A stretch of DNA of 64,000 nt. Source: Fodinibacter sp963763015 (lineage in GTDB: Bacteria > Actinomycetota > Actinomycetes > Actinomycetales > Dermatophilaceae). The DNA is taken from the NCBI GenBank assembly GCA_963763015.1, contig CAVXML010000002.1, forward strand, positions 8,838 to 72,837, in the 5' to 3' direction. A program made the translations under genes and the position numbers. The notes below the pieces were generated by a model. That model was not told the DNA's origin, made no database searches, and saw nothing but the letters and a program-made list of their open reading frames with translations. Positions 8,984 through 17,219 of the stretch are shown piece by piece. Position 1 is the first letter of the stretch; each line of letters begins with the position of its first letter.

Positions 8984-9714
8984 GCACCCGTGTGCCCGTA
9001 GCTCGCGCCGTCGCCCCGGCCGACCCGGCCGGGAGTGGCGCGGCATCCGCCGCCGTGCCCGCCGCGCTCCTCGCGTTGGCAGTGATCCCACTGACGGCCG
9101 GTGCGCTGCGGCTCGTCGAGGTGGCCGGGGGCCCCGCGGTGCTGCCGCCGGACGCGCGGTTCAGCGGGTTCCCCTGGGCGCTGGTGCTCCACATCGCCGG
9201 CTCGGCGGTGTTCGCCGTCGTGGGGGTGCTGCAGCTCGTGCCGCGGTTCCGGCGCCGGCACCTCACCTGGCACCGACGGGCAGGGCGCGTCGTGGCGGTC
9301 GCCGGGCTGCTCGTCGCGGGGTCGGCGCTGTGGCTGACGATCGGGTACGCGCCGCGCCCCGGGAGCGGGGAGGTGCTCCGGGTCCTGCGCCTCGTGTTCG
9401 GGTCGGCGATGGTGGCATGCATCGTCCTGGGGGTCGCCGCCGTTCGGCGCCGGGACCTCGTGGCCCACCGCGCCTGGATGGTGCGCGGCTACGCCATCGG
9501 GCTCGCCGCTGGGACGCAGGTGTTCGCCGAGCCACTCGGCGTGGCGCTGTTCGGCGACGGCGTGGTCGTCTCGGACCTGGCGAAGGGCGCCGGTTGGGTG
9601 CTCAACCTCGCCGTGGCGGAGTGGGTCGTGCGCCGCCCGCCGCGTGCTCGGGCCGGGCAGGGCTCGCGCGGGGTTGGGGTCATGGGACAGCGCCTCGCTG
9701 GAGGTGCGCGGTGA
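8980..9714 (+). CDS. DUF2306-like membrane protein
   Basis: A 244-residue membrane protein with about seven hydrophobic segments. The conserved core is LTWHRRAGRVVAVAGLLVAG (about residues 94-113) and RRRDLVAHRAWMVRGYAI (about residues 150-167). The paired H-R-x-x-G-R and H-x-x-W-M-x-R patterns are those of DUF2306 proteins. The His residues lie at membrane edges, which has led to suggestions of heme or metal binding in related families; that is not shown here. It is coupled to both neighbours by 4-base overlaps (ATGA upstream, GTGA downstream), so the three genes after the LuxR regulator form one operon. Confidence 0.75.
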   Translation: MSTRVPVARAVAPADPAGSGAASAAVPAALLALAVIPLTAGALRLVEVAGGPAVLPPDARFSGFPWALVLHIAGSAVFAVVGVLQLVPRFRRRHLTWHRRAGRVVAVAGLLVAGSALWLTIGYAPRPGSGEVLRVLRLVFGSAMVACIVLGVAAVRRRDLVAHRAWMVRGYAIGLAAGTQVFAEPLGVALFGDGVVVSDLAKGAGWVLNLAVAEWVVRRPPRARAGQGSRGVGVMGQRLAGGAR

Positions 9715-10013
9715 CCCGCGCGGGAACGAGCTACGAGATCACTGTCAGCGGACACCTCGACGACCACTGGTCCGACCGGCTCGCCGGCCTGCGGCTCACC
9801 CGCCGCGCGGACGGCAGGACGGTTCTCACTGGGGTCCTTGCCGACCAGGCCCAACTCCACGGCGTGCTCTCAGCGCTGCGCGACATCGGAGTGGAGCTCC
9901 TCGGCTTGCGCTGCGCCGCTGTGGATCTGCCGGCGGCCAGGACAACGGGTGGGCACCCGGTGCCTGAAGCGCTGGCCCAGGACAACGGCATCCCGAGCAT
10001 GAGGATTCAGTAG
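9711..10013 (+). CDS. small conserved protein, last gene of the LuxR-linked operon
   Basis: A 100-residue soluble protein starting at GTG 9711, which overlaps the previous stop (GTGA); CTGGAGGTG provides the ribosome-binding site. The body YEITVSGHLDDHWSDRLAGL, LTRRADGRTVLTGVLADQAQ and LHGVLSALRDIGVELLGL is a compact alpha/beta pattern found in many actinobacterial and chloroflexal small proteins, often near membrane proteins or regulators. No function is assigned to this group. The last 25 residues are polar and probably flexible. Confidence 0.75.
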   Translation: MTRAGTSYEITVSGHLDDHWSDRLAGLRLTRRADGRTVLTGVLADQAQLHGVLSALRDIGVELLGLRCAAVDLPAARTTGGHPVPEALAQDNGIPSMRIQ

Positions 10014-10042
10014 AGGTGCCGCGGGCACGGTATGCCGATCCG

Positions 10043-10669
10043 TTACCGCTCCGCGTTGCCCAACGCGCTCCGCTCCGCGTAGGAGTCCTCGAAGTGCACC
10101 ACGCCCGCGAGGACGTCCAGTATCGCGACCGACATCTCCTCCGGCGTGAGGTCCAGCTCATGCAGCTCCGCTCGAGCCGGGACCTTGCCCACGGCCTCGC
10201 GCAGCCGCCGCCGGTCCTGGCCGGAGAGCTCGTAGTCCTGGAGTATGTCGACCACGCAGTCGCGGAGCATGAAGCGAGCCTCCTCGGCAGCCGCCGCGAG
10301 CGTGTCCGTCACGGCGTCGAGCCAGTCCTCGCCGTCGTCCTCCTCGGCCGCGTCGGCGACCGCCATGAACATGGCCATGTGCGCTTGCCACGCCGCGGGG
10401 TGGGCCTGCTCGATCTCGTCGTAGGGCATCGCGACGGCGCGCTCCACCATTCGTCTCGCCCGCTCCTCGTCCCCCTCGCGCAGAGCCCGCTGGGCCTTCT
10501 CGAGGAGGTTCGATGCGGCCTCCATCTTCGCCCGGCTGAACGGGGACACTGCCGCCTCGGCGCGGAGGGGGATGTCCCCGAAACCGCGGTTCGACTCCGC
10601 GGCCAGGTAGCGAGCGAAGCGCGCGTCGACCTCGTCGTCACCCACGTTGCCGAACCCTCCGTCACTCAC
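10043..10669 (-). CDS. conserved hypothetical protein (intact paralogue of 1033-1485)
   Basis: A 208-residue acidic, helical, soluble protein with no recognised domain. The N-terminus is MSDGGFGNVGDDEVDARFAR. A helix-rich middle (KMEAASNLLEKAQRALREGD, DEIEQAHPAAWQAHMAMFM) resembles TPR-like or coiled helices. The C-terminus is RFMLRDCVVDILQDYELSG to SYAERSALGNAER. It faces the LuxR operon tail to tail (29 bases between stops). A decayed copy sits 9 kb upstream on the same strand, which shows that the segment was duplicated. Function unknown; the intact frame and the conserved residues shared with the decayed copy support coding. Confidence 0.7.
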   Translation of the reverse strand: MSDGGFGNVGDDEVDARFARYLAAESNRGFGDIPLRAEAAVSPFSRAKMEAASNLLEKAQRALREGDEERARRMVERAVAMPYDEIEQAHPAAWQAHMAMFMAVADAAEEDDGEDWLDAVTDTLAAAAEEARFMLRDCVVDILQDYELSGQDRRRLREAVGKVPARAELHELDLTPEEMSVAILDVLAGVVHFEDSYAERSALGNAER

Positions 10670-10835
10670 GTCGTCAACCTACGGCAGAGCAGAGGCGACA
10701 CAACCTGGGCCGGATGCCGTGCCGCAGGAGCATCGCCCTGCGCTCCGGCAACAGACGACTCCCGGCGGCCGCGCCGCGGCCCTCCGGCATGCTCGGCTGC
10801 CTTGGTGGTCTCCTGCCTGCCGAGGATGCCGGTTA

Positions 10836-11099
10836 CTAGCCAATAGCGGCGCGCTCGTGCGGGACGAACCACATATTGGGGTTCTGGGTCCAGACCATCC
10901 ATCCATGCCGTCCCGCGTCGCTCAGGAACTCAACATCCTGAACGGTGCGCTCGCTGTCCGGCCCGTAGACAGCTTCAAACGCTCGGGCGGTCACCCCTTC
11001 GATCTTCGAGGGGTCCTCGGCAAGTTTCCAGTCGATGCATCTGTCGATCAGGATGCCGACGTGCTGGCGGACGTACGCGAAGAACCCGTCGGTCACGAG
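10836..11099 (-). pseudogene. 5'-truncated hypothetical gene
   Basis: From about 11,099 the reverse strand reads LVTDGFFAYVRQHVGILIDR, then CIDWKLAEDPSKIEGVTARA, then a stop at 10,836. This looks like genuine protein (aromatic and mixed composition, unlike shadow frames), but the open frame upstream of 11,099 is only the reverse shadow of the VOC remnant. The N-terminal part is missing and no start with a ribosome-binding site is present. Family not recognised. Confidence 0.5.
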
Positions 11100-11297
11100 G
11101 TGCTCGTGTCCGAGGCGGAGTTCGACGCCATCCTCGCCCGGCTCATCGCGAGGGGGCTGACGTACCGGGCGGACCCCTTCCATCGGCACGAGGGCGTGGT
11201 CAACCACAACGACGGAGGTCGGGGGCTCTACTGGCTCGACCCCAACGGTCACAACCTGGAGATCCTCACGGTTCCGTACGGCGGCCGGACCGGCTGA
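11096..11297 (+). pseudogene. C-terminal half of a VOC (glyoxalase/bleomycin-resistance) protein
   Basis: VLVSEAEFDAILARLIARGL, then FHRHEGVVNHNDGGRGLYWL and DPNGHNLEILTVPYG, is the second half of a VOC-fold protein. It includes the metal-ligand Glu in the final strand (LEI). The usual first module (a beta-alpha-beta unit beginning HTIVAAxD with a His ligand) is absent. It starts exactly where the opposite-strand fragment at 10,836-11,099 stops being coding, so one deletion or recombination event probably removed the 5' ends of two divergent genes. Confidence 0.75.
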
Positions 11298-11551
11298 GCG
11301 GCCTCTACCGCCGACATGTCCTCGGCTCGACGGAGCCGAGCCTTCGGCTTCGGCCACCCCGTCGGCCACGGCGAATCCGCAAACGACGGGCGGCGAGCTG
11401 ACGGGGCGAACGTGCCGCCATGGCCGGGTGGCTCCGGACTCGCGCAGCCGCGCCTGGGGCCGTCCCCCGCGGGAACGAGTGTTGACATGACCACACGCCT
11501 ACGGTCGAGTAGCGCGCAACCGACCGCACTGCCACGAGGGGAGCCGCTCGC

Positions 11552-13105
11552 ATGACCTCGAAGTCGTCCGATGAGTTGCCAGTACCGGACCAAACTGCCG
11601 GACCGTCGCGCTCAGCCACCGCTTCGGCCCGGGGGGTGCTCGCCGCGACGTGCCTGTCGACTTTCGTCGTCAACGCCAACACCTCCGCCGTCAGCATCCT
11701 GCTGCCCGCGATCAGTGCTGACACCGGCATGGACGTGACGACGCTGCAGTGGGCTGTCACCGGCTACTCGCTGGTCGGCGCCGCCGTCATCGTCACCTCG
11801 GGCTCCCTGGGCGACGTATTCGGGCGCAAGCGGATCTTCCAGCTCGGCCTGCTCCTCTTCGTGATCTCGTGCATCTTCATCGGTCTGTCGTCGTCGGGCG
11901 GTGCGGTCATCGCCGGGCGGTTCGTCCAGGGCGCGGCGGGCGCGACGATCCTGGCGTGTGGCCTGAGCCTGCTGTCGGTGGCGAACAGCGGGCAGGCCCA
12001 GCTGCGCGCCGTGTCCCTGTGGGGTGCGGCGGCCGCCGTGGGTGCGGCGGCCGGGCCATTGCTTGGTGGCGTGCTGGTCGAGCTCACCGGCTGGCAGGGC
12101 CTGTTCTGGGTCGACGCGGTTATCGCCGCCATCTGCATGGTCCTCACCTGGCGCACCGTGTCCGAGTCCAAGGACCCCACCCGATCGCGGTCCATCGACT
12201 ACGCCGGCTCGGGCCTGATCGCCCTGACCCTGGCCCCGGTCATCCTCGCCCTGAGCAAGGGCAGCGCCTGGGGGTGGGCGTCGGTGGCCACCATCGGCTG
12301 CCTCGTGCTGGGCGCCGCCGCCGGGTTCGCCTTCGTCGTCGTCGAGAAGCGCGTCGCCGTGCCGATGCTCGACCTGGCCCTGCTGCGCAACCGGGTGCTG
12401 GTCGGCTCGACCATCGCCATCCTGATCGGTGCAGGCACGATCAACGGGCTGATGTACCTGGTGAGCCTCTACTTCCAGGACCCGGCCACCCTCGGCCTCT
12501 CACCGCTGGAAGCGGGCCTCGCGACGCTGCCCGCCACGGTCGGCCTGGTGGCCGTGGCCCCCCTCGTGCCGAGGCTGGCCAAGCGCTTCGGCGGTCGCCA
12601 GGTCATCGGTGCGGGCTTCCTCGTCACCGCGGTCGGTTTCGCTGCGGTCGGTCTCGTCGAGTCGTCGTGGGGGTATGCCGCGTTCGTCCTTCCGCTGGTG
12701 GCCATCGCCGTCGGCATGGGCCTGAGCAACGGGCCGTCGTCGTCCGCGTCCACGGCCTGCGTGCCGCAGGAACAGGTCGGCTCGGCGTCCGGGGTCTCCA
12801 ACATGGCCCGCTACGTCGGCGCGGCGGTGGCGACAGCCCTGGCCGCGACGATCTACGGCGCCGTCATCGCCGACCGCACCGCCGAGGGCGCCTCGACCGC
12901 CGACGCACTGGCTGCCGGGCTGGGTTCAGCGGCGTGGGTGATGGCCGCCTTCAGTGTCGCCGGGGTCGCCATGGCCGTGCTCATGGGGCGGCACCGCACT
13001 GCGAGCGGAACCCTCGAGGACTCGGCCGCCTCGGCCGCGGCACACACCCACACCCTCCCCACCTCGGCCACGACCAGCGCGACCGTGGGTGCCGCCACCG
13101 ACTGA
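11552..13105 (+). CDS. MFS transporter, DHA2 (14-TMS, EmrB/QacA-like) family
   Basis: A 517-residue integral membrane protein with 13-14 hydrophobic segments. Motif A (SLGDVFGRKRIFQLG, about residues 86-100) and the motif C-like AAGPLLGGVLVELTGWQGLF (about residues 165-184) place it among DHA2 proton-coupled drug exporters. Residues 1-30 and the last 45 (His/Thr/Ser-rich) are cytoplasmic tails. ATG 11,552 has GAGGGGAG 9 bases upstream. It likely exports toxic organic cations or an endogenous metabolite; the substrate is unknown. There is no adjacent TetR or MarR regulator, and the 254 bases upstream contain no gene. Confidence 0.88.
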   Translation: MTSKSSDELPVPDQTAGPSRSATASARGVLAATCLSTFVVNANTSAVSILLPAISADTGMDVTTLQWAVTGYSLVGAAVIVTSGSLGDVFGRKRIFQLGLLLFVISCIFIGLSSSGGAVIAGRFVQGAAGATILACGLSLLSVANSGQAQLRAVSLWGAAAAVGAAAGPLLGGVLVELTGWQGLFWVDAVIAAICMVLTWRTVSESKDPTRSRSIDYAGSGLIALTLAPVILALSKGSAWGWASVATIGCLVLGAAAGFAFVVVEKRVAVPMLDLALLRNRVLVGSTIAILIGAGTINGLMYLVSLYFQDPATLGLSPLEAGLATLPATVGLVAVAPLVPRLAKRFGGRQVIGAGFLVTAVGFAAVGLVESSWGYAAFVLPLVAIAVGMGLSNGPSSSASTACVPQEQVGSASGVSNMARYVGAAVATALAATIYGAVIADRTAEGASTADALAAGLGSAAWVMAAFSVAGVAMAVLMGRHRTASGTLEDSAASAAAHTHTLPTSATTSATVGAATD

Positions 13106-13142
13106 CCTGACCTGCGGGTTTGCAGCCCACTTCGCCAGATCT

Positions 13143-13550
13143 CGTGCCATCACGTCATCCACTGGATCGACGGCGGGGCCTCGGACATGGACAACACGGC
13201 GCTGCTGTGCCAGCGGCACCACACCGTTGTGCACCAGCGTCGGCTGATCGCCCGGGTACGTGGGAAGCCGGACGAGCGGGACGGTATGTCGTCTGGGACC
13301 GTCGCCCGGCAGTTAGGACGCGCACCTCGACCGCCTCCGGGTGGGGAGATCCGCCAACGACCCACCCCCGCTGACACCCCAACGACTGCGGAACCTGCTC
13401 GAGGCCATCACCGGTAACGACCCGGACGAGCAGCGCTGGGCCCGGTACGAGCTGGACGCTCCCCAGACTCACGACCCATGGTCGGGGGAGTGCAGCCCCG
13501 AGGACGAGTGGGCCGAGAGCGACCTCGCCTACCTCCAGTCACCCGCCTGA
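13143..13550 (+). pseudogene. 3' remnant of a second DUF222-HNH gene
   Basis: DNA from 13,143 aligns with 2,875-3,282 of the intact gene. It has HHVIHWIDGGASDMDNTALL and CQRHHTVVHQRRL in one frame, then a frameshift near 13,280, then a second frame with NDPDEQRWARYELDA to the same C-terminal end. The DUF222 domain and the Cys-rich start of the HNH motif are gone. The remnant sits 38 bases after the MFS gene stop. Confidence 0.8.
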
Positions 13551-13562
13551 CCGGCCGCACGC

Positions 13563-13581
13563 AAGGAGCAGCCCTGCTCCT
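13563..13581. terminator. weak hairpin after the DUF222 remnant
   Basis: AGGAGCA and TGCTCCT form a 7-bp stem around GCCC. No T-tract follows, so it is only a weak terminator candidate. Confidence 0.3.
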
Positions 13582-13683
13582 CGGGCCCTCTCTCGGCCAC
13601 GTCGCGGTGCGACGGCCAGAGGCTGGCGGCAGCCAGCATCCACGGTTCCGGGCGGAGGCTGGTCACCCTCCGGCTGACAGCGA

Positions 13684-14019
13684 GTGACGTCAGACGGAGG
13701 GGTGACGGTCGAGCCGGCGGGTAGTGAGCCGTGTATGAGGGCAGCGGTGGCGGCGACCGGCACGTGGACCGACCCGGACGGCATCCGAGCGCCGTACGGA
13801 GAGGTGCATGCCTGGCAGCCCGGGATGAACCAGACACTGTGCGGGCTCTCGCTGCACCGGTCGGAGCTGGTGCGCTTCCCGCACATCGACTGGCTCGACG
13901 TGCACCCGGCGACCGGCCGCGACGCCGACGGTGTCGCGGAGGTGTGTCCCCGGTGCGCGGCCGGGATGGGGCGACGACGCGACGACCGCCGCTGGACCCG
14001 AACCAATCCCCGCCCCTGA
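13684..14019 (+). CDS. small hypothetical protein with a C-x-x-C pair
   Basis: Up to 111 residues. The conserved-looking core is RAPYGEVHAWQPGMNQTLCG, LSLHRSELVRFPHIDWLDVH and VCPRCAAG. The Cys of TLCGL together with the CPRC pair could bind a metal. Similar proteins (core Y-G-E-V-H-A-W...C-G-L...C-P-R-C) are found in many Micrococcales, without an assigned role. The start is uncertain: GTG 13,684, GTG 13,702 (with a GGAGGG too close) and ATG 13,735 are all in frame, and the conserved part begins after residue 35. Confidence 0.6.
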   Translation: MTSDGGVTVEPAGSEPCMRAAVAATGTWTDPDGIRAPYGEVHAWQPGMNQTLCGLSLHRSELVRFPHIDWLDVHPATGRDADGVAEVCPRCAAGMGRRRDDRRWTRTNPRP

Positions 14020-14118
14020 CCAGGCCGACCACGCGCGAGGGTGAAACCAGAGGGCGACCAACGCCGCTCAACCGCGAACGCGACGTCGGTGGGACGCCCT
14101 CAGGGCGACGGCATCAGC

Positions 14119-14265
14119 TCACTGGCGGCCCGATCGAGCGACTCGACCGACGACCCCGGTCTCATACGCGAAGATCACCGCCTGCACGCGGTCGCGCAGC
14201 CCCAGCTTGGTGAGGATGCGACCGACGTGCGTCTTCACGGTCGTCTCGGACCACGGGACGCTGAC
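14119..14265 (-). pseudogene. C-terminal tail of a LuxR/NarL-type response regulator
   Basis: The reverse strand reads VSETTVKTHVGRILTKLGLR followed by DRVQAVIFAYETGVV to a stop. This is the recognition helix and C-terminal helix of a NarL/FixJ-family DNA-binding domain. The usual start of the domain (LTxRExEVLxL) and any receiver domain are absent upstream, where the sequence becomes non-coding near 14,265. It is a gene fragment. Confidence 0.7.
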
Positions 14266-14383
14266 GTGGGTCCGGGTCGGTGCGGGGGCCGACCCGGGCA
14301 TGCCGGCTCGGCCGGTTTGTGGCGTTGTGAGCCCCAGCCTGCATCCGGCCACCGGCGTGGTTGAGGACGGTGGGCCTGCTCAA

Positions 14384-14413
14384 TACATAACTTTGACCTG
14401 ATAGCCTTATGTA
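14384..14413. promoter_or_regulatory. AT-rich inverted repeat upstream of the Fic gene
   Basis: TACATAA (14,384-14,390) and TTATGTA (14,407-14,413) are perfect inverted arms separated by 16 bases, in an unusually AT-rich patch 37 bases before the likely Fic start. This could be an operator over the promoter. The regulator is unknown; the Fic protein's own winged-helix domain is one possibility (inference). Confidence 0.4.
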
Positions 14414-14449
14414 ACGCGGAAGCATGTGAGAACGGGAACGAGGCGGGGA

Positions 14450-15670
14450 ATGAGATCTGAGGCCCTCGCCCTGCAGTGGGAGGCCCGCACGTGGCGGCCG
14501 CAGTCGTCGATGTCCGCGATGTCCCGAGCGGCGGCCGCACGTCGAGGAACGCCGTATCGGGCGGCCGTTCCGCCACGGATCTCCGCAATGCGCTTCACCC
14601 TCGACGACGCGGTGACGGCAGCTGCCGAGGACGCACGGGCCGAGGTGACCCGCTTCGACGCCGAGCTGTCGACGATGTTCGACGCACGCGGGGAGTTCGC
14701 GCCGCTGGCGTCGGTGCTGCTGCGGACCGAGTCCTCCTCGTCGTCGCAGATCGAGAACATCACCGCCGGGTCGCGAGCCTTGGCGCTCGCGGAGATCGGG
14801 CTGGGCCGGCACGGCTCGAATGCGGAGCTCGTGGTTGCCAACGTCGAGGCGATGCAGCGAGCCGTGGCGGAGGCGGACCGGATGACACCGGCATCCATCC
14901 TGGCGATCCACGCGGCGCTCATGCACGAGCAGCCGTCCGCCGATCCGGGGGTGTTCCGGTCGGAGCCGGTGTGGATCGGCGGGTCGGGCGCGTTCCCGCA
15001 CGGGGCACAGTTCGTGCCGCCCCACCACGAGCGGATCGGCGACGGCATCCAGGATCTCTGTGCGTTCATCGCCCGCACCGACCTGCCGTTGATCGCGCAC
15101 GCGGCGGTCGCCCACGCCCAGTTCGAGACGATCCACCCGTTCGTCGACGGCAACGGCCGAACGGGCCGCGCCCTGGTGCACGCCATGCTGCGGCACGGCG
15201 GCGCCACGACACGCACGACGGTGCCGGTGTCGGCCGGGCTGCTCACCGACACGAAGGCGTACTTCGCCGCCCTGACCGCCTTCCGCGCCGGGGACCCGAA
15301 TCCCATCGTCCAGCGGTTCAGTGAGGCCACGTTCGCCGCCATCGACAACAGCCGCGTCCTGGCGGCGGACCTCGAGGCCATGGACCGTCGGTGGCGTGCT
15401 CAGCTCACGGCGCGCAGCGACTCGGTCGCGTGGCGGATCCTGCCGATCCTGCTGGCTCAGCCGGCGGTGACGTCTCGGGTGGTCCAGCAGCGCACGAGCG
15501 TCTCCCAGCCCGCGGCCGACCGGGCGCTGCGGCAGCTGGCGGACGCCGGCATCGTCACCGCCAAGAACGAGCACGGCCAGGACCGCAGGCGCGACGTGGT
15601 GTGGCGCTCCGACGAGGTGATCAGGGCCCTCGACGAGTTCGCTGAGCGCGCTCGTCGCGTTCGACACTGA
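14450..15670 (+). CDS. Fic family protein (AMPylator) with C-terminal winged helix
   Basis: About 406 residues. The Fic active-site motif HPFVDGNGRTGR is complete (residues 230-241), so the protein should transfer AMP or a related moiety from a nucleotide to a protein target. The flap region TRTTVPVSAGLL follows. An N-terminal inhibitory motif of the (S/T)xxxE(G/N) type is present in SSSSQIENI near residue 100, which makes this a class II, auto-inhibited Fic protein. The C-terminal 75 residues (RVVQQRTSVSQPAADRALRQ, LADAGIVTAKN) are a winged-helix module. ATG 14,450 follows GAGGCGGGG; GTG 14,426 is an in-frame alternative. The target is unknown, and no antitoxin-like small gene is adjacent. 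Confidence 0.88.
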   Translation: MRSEALALQWEARTWRPQSSMSAMSRAAAARRGTPYRAAVPPRISAMRFTLDDAVTAAAEDARAEVTRFDAELSTMFDARGEFAPLASVLLRTESSSSSQIENITAGSRALALAEIGLGRHGSNAELVVANVEAMQRAVAEADRMTPASILAIHAALMHEQPSADPGVFRSEPVWIGGSGAFPHGAQFVPPHHERIGDGIQDLCAFIARTDLPLIAHAAVAHAQFETIHPFVDGNGRTGRALVHAMLRHGGATTRTTVPVSAGLLTDTKAYFAALTAFRAGDPNPIVQRFSEATFAAIDNSRVLAADLEAMDRRWRAQLTARSDSVAWRILPILLAQPAVTSRVVQQRTSVSQPAADRALRQLADAGIVTAKNEHGQDRRRDVVWRSDEVIRALDEFAERARRVRH

Positions 15671-15809
15671 ACCGGTTCACGGAGGGTCGCGCCCCCTATG
15701 GAAGAGCCAAGCCAATTCGATGAGGCGCTTCTTCACGCCGCAGGATGCCAATGCACAGGCTGCACTCGCCGCGGCCTCGGGAAATCCACTTGGTGATCCT
15801 GATCTGATG

Positions 15810-15986
15810 TCAGGCGTTCCGTCCACCGTCTCCTTTGAAGGACGGGACGCCGTTCTCGAATCCGAAGGAGGGCTTCTCGTGGCCGCAGCGCGAGCAGATG
15901 TCCCACCCGTTGTCGCGGCCTTCCTTCTCCCGGTTGACGTGGTGCTCCCAGTGGTGAATGCCGACGAAGCACAGGACACGGCGCAT
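15810..15986 (-). CDS. small Cys/His-rich (zinc-ribbon-like) protein
   Basis: A 58-residue protein. MRRVLCFVGIHHWEHHVNRE is followed by WDICSRCGHEKPSFGF. One Cys near the N-terminus, the H-H-W-x-H-H cluster and the C-x-x-C pair resemble small actinobacterial proteins of the pattern C-x-x-G-x-H-x-W...C-x-R-C-G, likely metal-binding. ATG 15,986 has GGAGG 6 bases upstream. The frame stays open to 16,181, but the extra part lacks a good start. It is convergent with the Fic gene. Function unknown. Confidence 0.55.
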   Translation of the reverse strand: MRRVLCFVGIHHWEHHVNREKEGRDNGWDICSRCGHEKPSFGFENGVPSFKGDGGRNA

Positions 15987-16226
15987 GATGCCTCCAGGGT
16001 CACGAAAGGGACCCTTCATCATCCGCCCCCCGCTGCCGACCGGCAATGCCTCGGTTGGCTTCTCCAGCGACGTCACGCTGGCGCCGGGCCAGCGGAGGAC
16101 ATCCGGAAGCGCAAGGCTGGCCAACCCGAGAAGTATCAGCCCCAGACCATGGCGACGCTGGCAACATCCCGGGCGTGACACCGCGGCGGCCCGCGTTCCG
16201 CCGCCCTCGAGGGATGCGTCCGGAAA
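15987..16226. other. gene-free interval
   Basis: No supported gene was found. The reverse-strand frame upstream of the 58-residue protein contains one hydrophobic stretch (LGLILLGLASLALPDVL) that may be a remnant, but it lacks a convincing start. Confidence 0.4.
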
Positions 16227-16252
16227 GCCTCTGGCGCGTCTGCGCCAGAGGC
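16227..16252. terminator. perfect 11-bp stem-loop before the ABC operon
   Basis: GCCTCTGGCGC and GCGCCAGAGGC pair perfectly around GTCT. It lies 49 bases before the ABC ATPase start. It has no T-run, so it may be a terminator for upstream transcription, a regulatory hairpin, or a protein-binding palindrome. Confidence 0.5.
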
Positions 16253-16301
16253 ACCTAACCTGCTGAGGGTCGGCATCCGCCCGAGTCGTGAGGGGTCACC
16301 C

Positions 16302-17219
16302 ATGGAACCAGTGGTGAGGGTGCGCGACCTGCGGATGCGCTACGGGGACACCGACGTGCTCACCGGGGTCGACTTCGACATCCAGCGAGGCCAGGTCGTG
16401 TGCCTCCTCGGGCCGAACGGCGCGGGCAAGACGACGACGATCGAGATCCTCGAGGGCTTCCGCATCCGGTCGGCCGGTGAGGTCGACGTGCTGGGCCAGG
16501 ACCCCGCCAAGGCCGACGAGGACTGGCGGGCACGCACGGGAGTCGTCCTCCAGTCCTGGCGCGACCACCCGCGCTGGACCCCGCGGCGGCTGCTCACCCA
16601 GCTGGGCGGCTACTTCGCCCCATACTCCACCCCCGACCGGCCGCGTCCGCACGACGTCCAGCTGCTGCTCGAGACGGTCGGTCTCGCCGACCTGGCCGAT
16701 CGGAAGATCGCCACCCTCTCGGGCGGCCAGCGGCGCCGGCTCGACGTCGCGGTCGGCATCGTCGGCCGCCCCGAGCTGCTCTTCCTCGACGAGCCCACCG
16801 CCGGCTTCGACCCCCAGGCCAGGCGAGAGTTCCATGGCCTCGTTCGCGACCTCGCCGCCTCCGAGGGCACGACGATCCTGCTGACGACCCACGACCTCGA
16901 CGAGGCGGAGAAGCTCGCGGACCGGGTGCTCATCCTCGCCGCCGGGCGGATCGTCGCAGACGACACCGTCGACGGGCTCTCGCGCCGGCTCGAGGGGGAG
17001 TCGGAGGTGAGGTGGACGGCATCCGGCACACGCCACACCGAGTCGGTGAGCGACGCGACCGCCTTCGTGCGCGCCCTCTTCGCCGACCTGGGCGACGACG
17101 TGCATGATCTGGAGGTGCGGCGAGCCAGCCTCGAGGACGCCTACCTCGCCCTCGTCCAGCAGCACGAGGCCGGCCATGGCGAGGCGGCGGCCCGGCTCTT
17201 CGCGGAGGTGGCCCGATGA
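16302..17219 (+). CDS. ABC transporter ATP-binding protein
   Basis: A 305-residue ABC ATPase of the DrrA/CcmA-like exporter type. Walker A is GPNGAGKTT (about residues 37-45). The Q-loop is in VVLQSWRDHP, the signature is TLSGGQRRRLDV, and Walker B is LLFLDEPTAGFDP with the H-loop TTHDLDEAE. The C-terminal 90 residues are the extension common in ABC-2 ATPases. It energises the permease encoded next, with a 4-base ATGA overlap. The substrate is unknown; drug or lipid export is usual for this class. Confidence 0.92.
   Translation: MEPVVRVRDLRMRYGDTDVLTGVDFDIQRGQVVCLLGPNGAGKTTTIEILEGFRIRSAGEVDVLGQDPAKADEDWRARTGVVLQSWRDHPRWTPRRLLTQLGGYFAPYSTPDRPRPHDVQLLLETVGLADLADRKIATLSGGQRRRLDVAVGIVGRPELLFLDEPTAGFDPQARREFHGLVRDLAASEGTTILLTTHDLDEAEKLADRVLILAAGRIVADDTVDGLSRRLEGESEVRWTASGTRHTESVSDATAFVRALFADLGDDVHDLEVRRASLEDAYLALVQQHEAGHGEAAARLFAEVAR

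Noticed and set aside
14450..15670. Fic toxin-antitoxin pair
   Set aside because: No small antitoxin gene lies next to it, and the inhibitory motif is inside the protein, so it is a self-contained class II Fic.
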